A DNA stretch of 64,000 nucleotides, taken from the NCBI RefSeq assembly GCF_000007345.1, contig NC_003552.1:3844001-3908000 (forward strand). Reading direction: 5' to 3'. Shown here one piece after another: positions 52,913-61,562 of the stretch (position 1 is its first letter; every line of letters starts with the position of its first letter). The translations under genes were made by a program, and so were the position numbers. Below the pieces are notes generated by a model. That model had not been told where the DNA came from and made no database searches. It saw nothing but the letters and a program-made list of their open reading frames with translations. The DNA comes from Methanosarcina acetivorans C2A (lineage in GTDB: Archaea; Halobacteriota; Methanosarcinia; Methanosarcinales; Methanosarcinaceae).

Positions 52913-53458
52913 ATGAGGGCCGGGAGGGGGGAAACTTTAATAATATGCATTTTGCTCTTTGGAAGCATCCTTTTCGGAAGCGGATGCGCAGACAGTGGAG
53001 AAGGAAAGGTTGCAAAAACCGGAAACATCGTTAAAGTAGACTACACTGGAAAGTTTGAAAACGGTACTGTTTTCGATACTTCTGTAGAAGAAACCGCAAA
53101 AGAGGCGGGCATATACACAGAACAGAAAAACTATGTCCCCTTAACCTTTACAGTAGGTGCGGGCCAGGTGATCGAAGGTTTTGATAATGCGGTAATCGGG
53201 ATGGAAGTAGGAGAAGAAAAAACCGTAACTATCCCCCCTGAAGAAGCTTACGGGGAGTACAACGAAACTCTGATCCTGGCAGTCCCTCTTGATGGACTGG
53301 GACTTTCGGAACCGCCTGAAATAGGGCAGACATTCTCCAGCCCGTATGGCAAGTTCAAAGTAATTGATGTAAATGAGACACATGCTACTCTGGATTTCAA
53401 CCACGAACTTGCAGGCAAGACTCTTGTTTTCGATATAAAGCTTATCTCAATACAGTAA
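52913..53458 (+). CDS. FKBP-type peptidyl-prolyl isomerase, exported lipoprotein-like, copy 2
   Basis: 181 residues. An N-terminal signal (LIICILLFGSILFGSGCADS) ends in a lipobox-like GSGC, so the mature protein is probably lipid-anchored outside the membrane. The FKBP core (VDYTGKFENGTVFDTS, FTVGAGQVIEGFDNAVIGM) and insert-in-flap domain are complete. It would fold proline-rich exported proteins. Co-transcribed with copy 1. Confidence 0.92.
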   Translation: MRAGRGETLIICILLFGSILFGSGCADSGEGKVAKTGNIVKVDYTGKFENGTVFDTSVEETAKEAGIYTEQKNYVPLTFTVGAGQVIEGFDNAVIGMEVGEEKTVTIPPEEAYGEYNETLILAVPLDGLGLSEPPEIGQTFSSPYGKFKVIDVNETHATLDFNHELAGKTLVFDIKLISIQ

Positions 53459-53531
53459 AGTATGAGTAAGTTAAACCGGCTTAAAATCCGGCTTATATTT
53501 CATTAAAAAGAATCAGCAAAAGAATCAGCCC

Positions 53532-53563
53532 TCCGGCAGCCGGGAAAAGACTGAAGACTGCCG
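53532..53563 (+). terminator. Hairpin between FKBP copies 2 and 3
   Basis: CCGGCAG and CTGCCGG form a 7-bp stem with an 18-nt loop. An AAACCGG/CCGGCTT hairpin lies just upstream at about 53476-53499. Either could end the two-gene transcript or attenuate read-through. Confidence 0.4.
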
Positions 53564-53602
53564 GCAAAACAGCAAAGAAAAAAAATAACAGGAGAAGGAA
53601 CA

Positions 53603-54091
53603 ATGGAGAACTCTCGTACCGTGGAAAAGGGAGATTATCTCCTTATAGATTACATCGGAAAGCTTGAGGACGGAACAGTCTTCGATACCACCTTAAAAGA
53701 GAAAGCTCTTGAAGCCGGAATCTACATTGAGGAAAAGGAATACAGACCTTTCTTTTTCAGGGCTGATGCCCGACAGGTGATAAGAGGTATCGATGCGGGG
53801 GTTCTTGGGATGCACGAAGGAGAAGAAAAAACCCTTAAAATCGCACCTGAAGAGGCTTACGGAGAATATAAGGATTACCTGGTTCAGAAAATTCCTCTTG
53901 CAAGGCTTGAACTCAAGGAACCTCCAGAAGTGGGGGAAAAAATAATAACTCCTGGGGGAAGGGAAGTCAAAGTACTCGATTCTACGGAAACTTACGCGAC
54001 CCTCGACTTCAACCATGAGCTTGCAGGCAAAACCCTGATCCTGGAAATAAAACTTGTCTCCATTGTTACCGGAGCTTCAAACTTAACCTGA
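53603..54091 (+). CDS. FKBP-type peptidyl-prolyl isomerase, cytoplasmic, copy 3
   Basis: 162 residues, ATG 53603 after AGGAGAAGG. Core IDYIGKLEDGTVFDTTLKEK, GIDAGVLGMHEGEEKTLKI and NHELAGKTLILEIKL are intact. The usual FTVGAGQ segment reads FFFRADARQVIRG, so the active-site pocket is altered and substrate preference may differ. The last residues (GASNLT) are encoded by the first unit of the downstream tandem repeat. Confidence 0.9.
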   Translation: MENSRTVEKGDYLLIDYIGKLEDGTVFDTTLKEKALEAGIYIEEKEYRPFFFRADARQVIRGIDAGVLGMHEGEEKTLKIAPEEAYGEYKDYLVQKIPLARLELKEPPEVGEKIITPGGREVKVLDSTETYATLDFNHELAGKTLILEIKLVSIVTGASNLT

Positions 54092-54215
54092 TCCTTCAAA
54101 CTCAACAGATCCTTCAAACCTAACAGATCCTTCAAACCTAACAGATCCTTCAAACTTAACAGATCCTTCAAACTTAACAGATCCTTCAAACTTAACCTGA
54201 TCCTTCAAACATAAC
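54075..54215. repeat. 18-bp tandem repeat overlapping the FKBP copy 3 stop
   Basis: ATCCTTCAAACTTAACAG-type units begin at 54075, 54094, 54112, 54130, 54148, 54166, 54184 and 54203. The outer two spacings are 19, the rest 18. The array starts inside the coding sequence. Confidence 0.85.
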
Positions 54216-54287
54216 CGAAGATAAATTAATCTTTAATGAAATTCATTAAAAGTTAATTTCAAAAACCAAAATTTGAAGGAGTTGGGG

Positions 54288-54686
54288 ATGGAAAAGGAAG
54301 AGAAAGTCGTGGTAGTGCTGCTTGTAATGGCATTGTGCTCGCTTTCGACAGCATACATGTTCTTCGGACAGGAAACATCTGGGGCTGGGCAGGCTTCAGG
54401 AGGAAAAGTCCTGCAGTACACCCACGAGTCCGGAGTCGGGGAAAAAGTGTCTCTTGAAGCAGAAGTCCTGAGCAAAAGAATTACTTATACCGGAGATCAC
54501 CTGCTTCTGGAAGTGGACTTTGACTCCGAAGTCCTGAGCGTGTTTATTCCGAATACAGCAGGGGCTGAAGTCCTGGATGACCTGATCAATGAGGGAGACG
54601 TCATCAGCATAAAAGGCATCGTCTCCGAGTATGAGGGAGAGAAAGAGATAAAAGTGGAAAGAAAAGAAGATGTTACCCTGAAATAA
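54288..54686 (+). CDS. Exported OB-fold-like protein
   Basis: 132 residues from ATG 54288 (AAGGAG at 54278-54283). A signal or anchor helix (VVVVLLVMALCSLSTAYMFF) precedes a beta-rich domain (VSLEAEVLSKRITYTGDHLL, EVDFDSEVLSVFIP, INEGDVISIKGIVSEYEGEK) with the pattern of a small OB-fold of the tRNA_anti-like type. Function unknown. Confidence 0.65.
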   Translation: MEKEEKVVVVLLVMALCSLSTAYMFFGQETSGAGQASGGKVLQYTHESGVGEKVSLEAEVLSKRITYTGDHLLLEVDFDSEVLSVFIPNTAGAEVLDDLINEGDVISIKGIVSEYEGEKEIKVERKEDVTLK

Positions 54687-54825
54687 AGTAGAAAGGCGAG
54701 AGGATATTAACCTGAAACAAAAGTAGAAGATAGGAAATATTATTCAGGAATAACCGTTATCAATAACCTTGAAAGCGGAAGAACAGATCGTTAACCATAT
54801 ATTTATGAATAACATTTGGGAAAAT

Positions 54826-56004
54826 ATGAAAGCATGTATCATGTGCGGAGGCGCAGGGACAAGGCTCAGGCCGCTGACCTTCAAGCACCCGAAACCGAGC
54901 ATACCGATTCTCAATAAACCATCAGTCCGGCACCTGATAGAGCACCTTTCAAGGGAAGGGTTCAATGAGATAGTCATGACCCTCGGATATATGGGAGAAC
55001 GCATAGAAGAACAGCTTGGAGACGGGCATATGTTTGGGGTACACATCGATTACGTGTATGAGAAAGAAAAGCTGGGGACAGCCGGCGGGGTAAAAAATGC
55101 TGAAAAGTATTTGAAGAACGAGCCTTTCATTGTGCTTGGGGGAGACCACGTCCTTAACCTCGACCTGAGGGAGATGTACCGCTTCCACGAAGCAAACGAC
55201 GCCCTGATAACTATAGGCCTCCTTTCCATTGACGACCCGAGGGAATTCGGGATTGCCGATATGGATATAAATAACCGAATCCACCGTTTTCTGGAGAAAC
55301 CCAAATCAGGCCAGATTTTCAGTAATCTTGCAAGCACAGGCATTTATATCTGTGACCCCGAAATCTTCAACTGGATCCCTGAAAATAAAAAGTATGATTT
55401 TGCAAAAGACCTATTCCCTGCCCTGCTTGCAGCAGATAAGAAAATTAACGGCATGCTTGTCCGGGGAAAATGGACTGATGTAGGGAGTTCGGCGGCTTAC
55501 AGGCAGGCCCAGCGCTGGATGCTTGATGCTCTTCCCGGAACCACAATCGAAGGAAACTTCACAACAAGAAACGCAAGAATACGAGGCCCCCTCTCCATAG
55601 GAAACAACGTATCAATAGGTTCGAATTCTTCACTCGTCGGGCCCATTGTCATAGGGGAAAACACCGTAATCGGCGATAGCGTCCTTATCGGGCCTTACAG
55701 TGTGATAGGGGCAAACTGCACTATCGAAAATAATGCAAAGATTCTTTCTTCTTACCTTTTTGATGGGGTATCCATAGGTAAAAACTCCAACATCTCCGGA
55801 GCTGTAGTTGCAGATGAAACAGCTGTAGGAGAAGAGTGCAACCTTGAGAATGGGACAGTAATCGGGCATAAAGTCGTGATAGGGGACAATTCGACCATAC
55901 ATTCGGGGATAAAGATCTGGCCCGAAGTTGTGATCGAAAAGAATTCCAGCATAAAGGAAACTGTCGTCAACCCAGCTTATGATACTACGTATGAAGGCTC
56001 CTGA
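54826..56004 (+). CDS. Sugar-phosphate nucleotidyltransferase with left-handed beta-helix domain
   Basis: 392 residues from ATG 54826. The N-terminal Rossmann-type domain has CGGAGTRLRPLTFKHPKPSI and VLGGDHVLN. The C-terminal region (about 255-390) is a hexapeptide-repeat helix (IGNNVSIGSNSSLVGPIVIG). It activates a hexose-1-phosphate with NTP; mannose-1-phosphate guanylyltransferase or glucose-1-phosphate thymidylyltransferase are the likely types. TATA-like ACCATATATTT about 28 nt upstream suggests a leaderless mRNA starting at this ATG, not at 54769. Placed before membrane-glycolipid genes, it may feed protein or lipid glycosylation. Confidence 0.88.
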   Translation: MKACIMCGGAGTRLRPLTFKHPKPSIPILNKPSVRHLIEHLSREGFNEIVMTLGYMGERIEEQLGDGHMFGVHIDYVYEKEKLGTAGGVKNAEKYLKNEPFIVLGGDHVLNLDLREMYRFHEANDALITIGLLSIDDPREFGIADMDINNRIHRFLEKPKSGQIFSNLASTGIYICDPEIFNWIPENKKYDFAKDLFPALLAADKKINGMLVRGKWTDVGSSAAYRQAQRWMLDALPGTTIEGNFTTRNARIRGPLSIGNNVSIGSNSSLVGPIVIGENTVIGDSVLIGPYSVIGANCTIENNAKILSSYLFDGVSIGKNSNISGAVVADETAVGEECNLENGTVIGHKVVIGDNSTIHSGIKIWPEVVIEKNSSIKETVVNPAYDTTYEGS

Positions 56005-56260
56005 AAAGGGTTAAAAAAGCTTTGCCCGTATAAAATAGCGAAGAGCCAAAAATCTGCATATGGAAGATTAAATCGAAACTCGTATTCCAGGTCAAACGCA
56101 TAACTCCCGGTCAAAATGAATGTTCCGGCTTTATCCGGACTCAAATAAAAGAAATTCATGACCTGGAAATACGGGTTTCCTATAAAAATTGAGTTTTCAA
56201 CGCCAATCCGAATTTTCAATGAGGTCTGAATTTTTTTTCAGTGAAGAACCGTATTTTTCA
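56005..56260. other. Gap after the nucleotidyltransferase
   Basis: No gene is supported; one 80-codon minus-strand frame has no recognisable features. Runs directly into the tandem repeat. Confidence 0.4.
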
Positions 56261-56412
56261 TGAGAATCCTAATTTTTCATGAGAATCCTAATTTTTCGTG
56301 AGAATCCTAATTTTTCGTGAGAATCCTAATTTTTCATGAGAATCCTGATTGTTCATGAGGATCCTAATTTATCATGAGGATCCTAATTTATCATGAGGAT
56401 CCTAATTTTTGC
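56261..56412. repeat. 19-bp tandem repeat, eight units
   Basis: TGAGAATCCTAATTTTTCA repeats with exact 19-bp period at 56261, 56280, 56299, 56318, 56337, 56356, 56375 and 56394. The last three units have TGAGGATCC, adding a GGATCC palindrome. No unique spacers. Confidence 0.92.
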
Positions 56413-56705
56413 TTTAGTGATTCTTTTCGGGTTCTCTGACTTAATGAATTCTAAGCCTTCACGGCTCTCAGCAGGGTTTTTTCCGGGTATTATCCCAAAG
56501 CCGTTTAATAGGCGCACATATCTGTTAAGAATAAGTGAAGATCTTATAAGGACCGGGAAACTCTTTAAAACGATTGATTTTGTATGCAAAAACAGTTTAA
56601 TCCGACCTATCAAACTTTTCTTGTGCCGTTCATTATATATTGGATAAAGGGGTTTCCTTAAATAGAACAAACGCACCCAATAAATAAAAAAATTCAGAGA
56701 TTTAA

Positions 56706-57761
56706 ATGACCAGGTATAAAAAATGGCTCTTCGGGTCGCTGGTAATTAGCGCAGTATCAATTGCTCTGGTTACATATCTGACTTTTGACTCGGAGACCGT
56801 TGAAGCCCTGAAAAGGATCAGGCTGGAGTACATTCTGGTAGCTGCCCTCCTTCACATCTTTTCATACGTAATCTGGGGACTGCGGACCCGGGTTCTCTGC
56901 AAAGCCCTGGGGCACAGGATAGGTATCCTGAAGGTGACAGAGATAGTCATCTCAAGCAGTTTTGTGGCAGGAATTACGCCTTCTTCCGCAGGAGGGGAGT
57001 TTTTGAGAGTACACAGCCTGAACAGGAACAAAATTCCTCTGGGCAGAGCTACAGCAATCGTTGTAGGAGAACGCCTGCTTGATGCCATATTTATCTTTTC
57101 CTGCCTTCCTTTTGCCCTTTATGTCCTTGGGGATATTGTTTCGAATTATGAATTTGACGCAGCTTTTTTAGTAGCAAATTCCCTGGTCTTTGTACTCCTC
57201 TTCTGCTTTGTTTATGGGGTCTGGAGACCCGAAAAAGTAAAATACTTAATGCGTAAGCTGACAGACCGGCTTGCCCCTTACATAGGTAAAAAGACCGATG
57301 CTGCAGTTTTACACCTCATGGAACAGATCGACGGGGAAATAGACCATTTTCACGACAGTGTCCGGGTCTTCTTTTCGGAAGGAAGAAAAGGGCTCCTCTG
57401 GGGAATCGTCTATACTTTTATTTTCTGGATCGTAGACTTTTCACTGCTCATTCTGATCCTGATGGGCCTTTCGAGGACACCGTCAATCATCACCGCCTTT
57501 GCAGCCCAGGTACTCCTGGCTGTTATAATGATAATACCCGCAACTCCCGGTGCAAGCGGAGTTGCCGAACTGGGAGCAGCATCCATCTTCTCTATTTTTG
57601 TAGATTCGTCCATTCTGGGAATTACCGTGCTTGCCTGGAGAGCCCTGACCTACCACCTGAACCTTTTAGTAGGTGGGCTCATGAGCCTGAAAGTGATCAA
57701 GGATACCGAAATAGTACAAAAATGGATAGGAGACACTGCCGAGCCCCGACGCAGCGCCTGA
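56706..57761 (+). CDS. UPF0104 / LPG-synthetase-TM (AglD-like) membrane protein
   Basis: 351 residues with about eight helices. Conserved segments of the flippase-like UPF0104 family are VISSSFVAGITPSSAGGEFL, RVHSLNRNKIPLGRATAIVV-type (GERLLD) and IPATPGASGVAELGAAS. In archaea, relatives such as AglD act in N-glycosylation, others flip lipids. It follows the nucleotidyltransferase and precedes a dolichol-kinase-like gene, which supports a glycolipid or glycosylation role. Confidence 0.85.
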   Translation: MTRYKKWLFGSLVISAVSIALVTYLTFDSETVEALKRIRLEYILVAALLHIFSYVIWGLRTRVLCKALGHRIGILKVTEIVISSSFVAGITPSSAGGEFLRVHSLNRNKIPLGRATAIVVGERLLDAIFIFSCLPFALYVLGDIVSNYEFDAAFLVANSLVFVLLFCFVYGVWRPEKVKYLMRKLTDRLAPYIGKKTDAAVLHLMEQIDGEIDHFHDSVRVFFSEGRKGLLWGIVYTFIFWIVDFSLLILILMGLSRTPSIITAFAAQVLLAVIMIIPATPGASGVAELGAASIFSIFVDSSILGITVLAWRALTYHLNLLVGGLMSLKVIKDTEIVQKWIGDTAEPRRSA

Positions 57762-57864
57762 AAAGCTCCTGAACGGGGCAAAACATATCTACAGCAGAGG
57801 AAATCCAGAAAGAAAACCTGCAGACCAGTATAAATTTATATTCAATTCTCACAAAACTTATGCT

Positions 57865-58461
57865 ATGCCTTCCAGAGACGTCATCTTTGAAGTCCTCAGA
57901 AAAAGTGTACATCTGGTCTCAGTCCTGATAGTACTTATCTACGAATTTTACGGAAAAGAGGCGATCCTCTGGGTGCTCATGCTTTTCCTTGTAACCGTCC
58001 TTATCCTTGAATACTTCCGGCTCGAGCAGGGCATGAAAATTCCCTTTTTCTATATGATGTACAGGGAACACGAAGCCGATAGCTGCGGAGGGCACATCTA
58101 CTTTGCCCTGGGCGCAATTGCAGCAATTTCCCTCTTCAACAAGGAAATCGCCTACGCTGCAATTCTTATGACCACCTTCGGAGATCTGGCTGCAGCCCTC
58201 ATAGGTAAATTCTACGGAAAAAAAAGAATTTTCAAACAAATCTTCAAAAATGATAAATCCCTCGAAGGCTCAGCTTCCGAATTCATTATTGACCTGCTGA
58301 TCGGACTCGTAATAGTCGGAGATCCTTTTGTAGCTCTCGTCATGGCCTTTTTTGCAACTCTTACGGAAACCGCAGTAAACCAGATAGACGATAACCTCGT
58401 AATCCCGATTTTTTCCGGCTTTTTCGGGCAGATAACCCTCTTTCTATTGGTTTATTTATAA
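57865..58461 (+). CDS. Dolichol kinase / CTP-dependent lipid kinase-like membrane protein (SEC59/DGK1 type)
   Basis: 198 residues with about six helices. Family motifs are RKSVHLVSVLI near the N-terminus, TTFGDLAAALIGKFYGKKRI and SLEGSASEFIID in the middle, and TLTETAVNQIDDNLVIPIFS at the end. These enzymes phosphorylate polyprenols or diacylglycerol-like lipids with CTP. In this archaeon the lipid carrier for glycosylation is the plausible substrate. TATA-like TTTATATTC about 27 nt upstream suggests a leaderless mRNA. Confidence 0.87.
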   Translation: MPSRDVIFEVLRKSVHLVSVLIVLIYEFYGKEAILWVLMLFLVTVLILEYFRLEQGMKIPFFYMMYREHEADSCGGHIYFALGAIAAISLFNKEIAYAAILMTTFGDLAAALIGKFYGKKRIFKQIFKNDKSLEGSASEFIIDLLIGLVIVGDPFVALVMAFFATLTETAVNQIDDNLVIPIFSGFFGQITLFLLVYL

Positions 58462-58631
58462 TGCAAATCGAAAAAAGATGCCCTTTCAATCGGTTGATCC
58501 GTCCCGGGACACAAAAAAGTATTTTTCAATATTCACTGCGCCACAAAATATTGTAGCCAGTTGCCGGTTGGAGAAATGTTTTTATTGACCCCGGAAACCG
58601 TATTTGAATTCCGGGGAAATATCAGACATCC

Positions 58632-58650
58632 CCGCCAGCTTTTCTGGCGG
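58632..58650 (+). terminator. Hairpin after the dolichol-kinase-like gene
   Basis: CCGCCAG and CTGGCGG pair perfectly around CTTTT. No long T-run follows on the plus strand, so it may be a processing or structural element. Confidence 0.5.
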
Positions 58651-58832
58651 CCGTTTCCAAAACGAAGACGAAGAGGAAGGCAGAAAAAGACAGAAGAAAC
58701 TTGTGAAAGAGGAGATTTTGAAAGGTTATTTTTCAGGTAAAGCAATTCCATTTTGTTTGTTATTACGGCAGTTCTAGCTAATTTCCCTACTTTATTCTGC
58801 GTTTTTATTCGATATTTTTCTTCATTTTCACA

Positions 58833-58902
58833 GGAAAGACCGCTCTCCTGCGTCGAGCGGGACAGGAACGACTCGGTATAGTGAATATGATTGTGCAGGT
58901 TA
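58833..58902 (-). repeat. 70-bp element, copy 2
   Basis: Reverse complement of the element at 45636, sharing GGAAAGACCGCTCTCCTGCG and TCGAGCGGGA before diverging in the last 30 bp. The remaining gap (58651-59081) holds no supported gene; a 125-codon minus-strand frame across it is probably chance. Confidence 0.7.
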
Positions 58903-59081
58903 GAAACCAAACTTAGAGCCAGAAAACAACATTTGAACTAAAAAAATCAAAAACCTATAGGTAGGCGGTCAGAAAAGAGAAAATGAAGTTGAAAAAATAG
59001 CCAGCGAAAAAAATAGAAGGATAACAAAAACGCAGTAAAAGAAGCAAGTGAAATTCCTAAAGAGAAAAAGGAGGCAGACAA

Positions 59082-61562
59082 TTAGGCTGCCTCTTCTGCT
59101 CCGGTTTCACCCTGGGCCTGCTTAAGCCTTCTCATCTCCCTTATACGCCTGACCAGGACTTCTCCGAGGTAAAGGACAAGGGCTGCAAGAAGCACATAAA
59201 CTTTCAGGCTCACTGGCTCGGTTGCTTCCCTTTCGGAATTCTGCCTTGCGTCCTTCAGGAGAAAGGCTCTTGCTTCCTTTTCAGTATAAATTTCCCCTCC
59301 GGTTGCAAGAATAAGGGGGTTGATATCATTATTAAGCCCGACGTCACGGTACTCAAGCGGGTAGTTTACAGCTAGCGGGTAACCGGAAATATTGTGAATT
59401 CCTATTTCATCCGGATTTACACTTGCTTCATAAGTGTTCCTGCCCGTAAGAGCAAGGTCAATCTGGGTTCCGTCCAGTTTGAGCTGCGGGATTCCTTCAT
59501 CGTACATTATCAGGGTGAGGTCGGAAGGGGTACCAAGCCATGTATCCAGAGCTTCAACTACAGCTCCTTCTTCGGCCTGGGGATTTGCAATTGCCCAGTT
59601 AGCCATGCCTGAAATAAGTCTGCTGTTTGACCCGTTGTAAACAGCCGAAGCCCAGCGAGTAGCTCCGTCTCCGTTATCCGTGGAAAAGGCTGCAACGCGC
59701 CCGAGCCCGAAGCGCCAGGTGGTGAGCACAGGCTGCCCTGTAACCGTAATGACCAGACGTTCAGCTCCGGCTTTTGGAGTAACCTGGTTATATCCTGTGA
59801 TACTGGTGGAGGTAAGGTTCACACTCTTCGTGATGAAGTGGTCCGGGGAGTACTCAAGAAGCAGGTAGGTACCGAGATCCTCCGGTTCATCTTCTTCATC
59901 CTCAGGAGTCACAACCGTATCTTCAAACTCGATGTTTGCCCGCTCTCCCATATCGATATGTTTATAGTTGTTTTGAAGTCCCAGTTCCTGCATCAGCTTC
60001 TCGGCATAAAGGGTTCTGGTCTGATCGGCCTGGGAAGGAGCTGAAGATCGGATATGGACAAAATACAGGTTTACACCCATATCCTGCAGTTCTTTTGCGG
60101 CCTCCAGGCTTGCGTCATACGAGTCCTCAATCCCTCCGTCGGAGATAATAATAGCATCAAGCTCACCGTCTTCGCCTTCCAGCATCTCCTTTGTGACAGC
60201 AAGCCCCTGGTCCAGAGAGGTTTCGGACTCTTCGCTGGGGGTCAGCTGCGAGATTTTATCTTCCAGAAGGGCAAGGTTCTGCGGGAGCCCCATGTACAAA
60301 AACCCGCCCGAAACATCATATCCAACACTTCCGAATGCGATTACTCCAACGTTTGCATCTTTCAGGTTATCATTCCTGAGGATAGAGATGGCATTTGACA
60401 GGATATCTCCCAGAGTACCGTGAGCAGCCGTGCTTGGAGAGATATCAAGGACCAGGACCAGATTTCTCCCCCCTTGAAACTCGGAAGGTTTTGAAATTAC
60501 AGGCAAGACATCTTCCAGGGAGGAATTAAGGTATTTTCCATAGTTATAGGCCTTATCTCCTCCGACGACAATAAGCCCCCCCCCGTTGCTGACATAATTT
60601 TTGATTTCCTTCATCTCAGCCTCGGAAAAATTGCCTATGATCTGGTTGTCAAGCACAAGAGCCTTACTCTCCGTAATATTCCCTGCTCCGGAATAGTCAT
60701 TTACAACCGAAACCTCATAGAGGTTTCTCAGAATACTGGCGAGAGGAGAACTGGAGTCAGCGGTAACAAGTGTGATTTTTGGCTTGGGGATTACGTAAAG
60801 AGACTTGTAAAACTCGTTATTTGATTTATTGAAGTCCTCGTCGGACGGAGTAATCTTTACACTCAGATTGTGGGCGCCGAGCGTGGTAAAAGCCTGATTA
60901 ATCGAAATGGTATTATTCCGGGTATCCTGAGAGAACTGCCTGCTCTGAGAAATTTCCCCGTCCACATAAACTTCAAGGAAATAACTGACACTCTGTTCCG
61001 AAGCCTGGCGGACGACGATATCAAACTCGTTCTGGTTGTCCACGACCACTGTCTTGTCCCCGAGCATCTCGACGCTGAGGTCGTTTGTCTCAAGCTCGGG
61101 CTGGACAAGATAGACAGGAGTGTTTGCGTCCTTTGCAAACCTCAGAGCTTCCGTAAGATCCTTTCCTGCATTATTGTTTCCATCGGTAACAAGCACGATC
61201 TGATTGCCAAGCCCGGAATACTGGACCACGGCATCCCCGAGCGAGGTCTTCTCCCCGGTCAGCTGCACGAGAGTGGTAGGAGTATCAGCAGTAAGGGCTT
61301 CATACAGGCCTGTCCCTGTGTCTTCGGGGAAAAGGCCCATACTTGTGGTCATGTCCTGGACAAGCACAAGTGAAGGATCTTCTTCATTGATGGTCTGGGT
61401 AACCGTTGTATAGGGGGCAGCCAGGGCAAGGACAAGGAGGAAAGCAACAAGCATTCTCCATTCCACAAGTTTTGTTTTTGTCTTCCGCAGGAGATAAAAA
61501 CCCGCAATAATTACGGGAATAATGAGAAGGAGCATCTCAGGGCTCTCAAGGGCTATGTTCAC
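59082..61562 (-). CDS. Membrane protein with two VWA-like domains and a GATase-like region
   Basis: 826 residues from GTG 61562, overlapping the upstream stop (GTGA). Two N-terminal helices with the BatA-like pattern (about 10-55) lead to a VWA-like region (VLVQDMTTSMG), a class I glutamine-amidotransferase-like fold (NGGGLIVVGGDKAYNYGK), and a second VWA region (LVLVLDISPSTAAHG). A C-terminal helix (LKVYVLLAALVLYLGEVLV) follows. The first MIDAS reads DMTTS where DxSxS is expected; the second, DISPS, is canonical. Such proteins usually accompany MoxR ATPases and DUF58 proteins in envelope or metal-centre maturation. Confidence 0.83.
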   Translation of the reverse strand: MNIALESPEMLLLIIPVIIAGFYLLRKTKTKLVEWRMLVAFLLVLALAAPYTTVTQTINEEDPSLVLVQDMTTSMGLFPEDTGTGLYEALTADTPTTLVQLTGEKTSLGDAVVQYSGLGNQIVLVTDGNNNAGKDLTEALRFAKDANTPVYLVQPELETNDLSVEMLGDKTVVVDNQNEFDIVVRQASEQSVSYFLEVYVDGEISQSRQFSQDTRNNTISINQAFTTLGAHNLSVKITPSDEDFNKSNNEFYKSLYVIPKPKITLVTADSSSPLASILRNLYEVSVVNDYSGAGNITESKALVLDNQIIGNFSEAEMKEIKNYVSNGGGLIVVGGDKAYNYGKYLNSSLEDVLPVISKPSEFQGGRNLVLVLDISPSTAAHGTLGDILSNAISILRNDNLKDANVGVIAFGSVGYDVSGGFLYMGLPQNLALLEDKISQLTPSEESETSLDQGLAVTKEMLEGEDGELDAIIISDGGIEDSYDASLEAAKELQDMGVNLYFVHIRSSAPSQADQTRTLYAEKLMQELGLQNNYKHIDMGERANIEFEDTVVTPEDEEDEPEDLGTYLLLEYSPDHFITKSVNLTSTSITGYNQVTPKAGAERLVITVTGQPVLTTWRFGLGRVAAFSTDNGDGATRWASAVYNGSNSRLISGMANWAIANPQAEEGAVVEALDTWLGTPSDLTLIMYDEGIPQLKLDGTQIDLALTGRNTYEASVNPDEIGIHNISGYPLAVNYPLEYRDVGLNNDINPLILATGGEIYTEKEARAFLLKDARQNSEREATEPVSLKVYVLLAALVLYLGEVLVRRIREMRRLKQAQGETGAEEAA

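Noticed and set aside
53992-54189. Minus-strand protein with LKDLLS repeats
   Set aside because: Produced by the 18-bp tandem repeat being open in all units; no start signal or family.
56261-56412. CRISPR array
   Set aside because: The 19-bp units are directly adjacent without unique spacers, and no cas genes are in the window. The other arrays fail for the same reason.
58533-58910. 125-codon minus-strand ORF
   Set aside because: It runs through the terminator hairpin and the dispersed 70-bp element and has no protein-like pattern.
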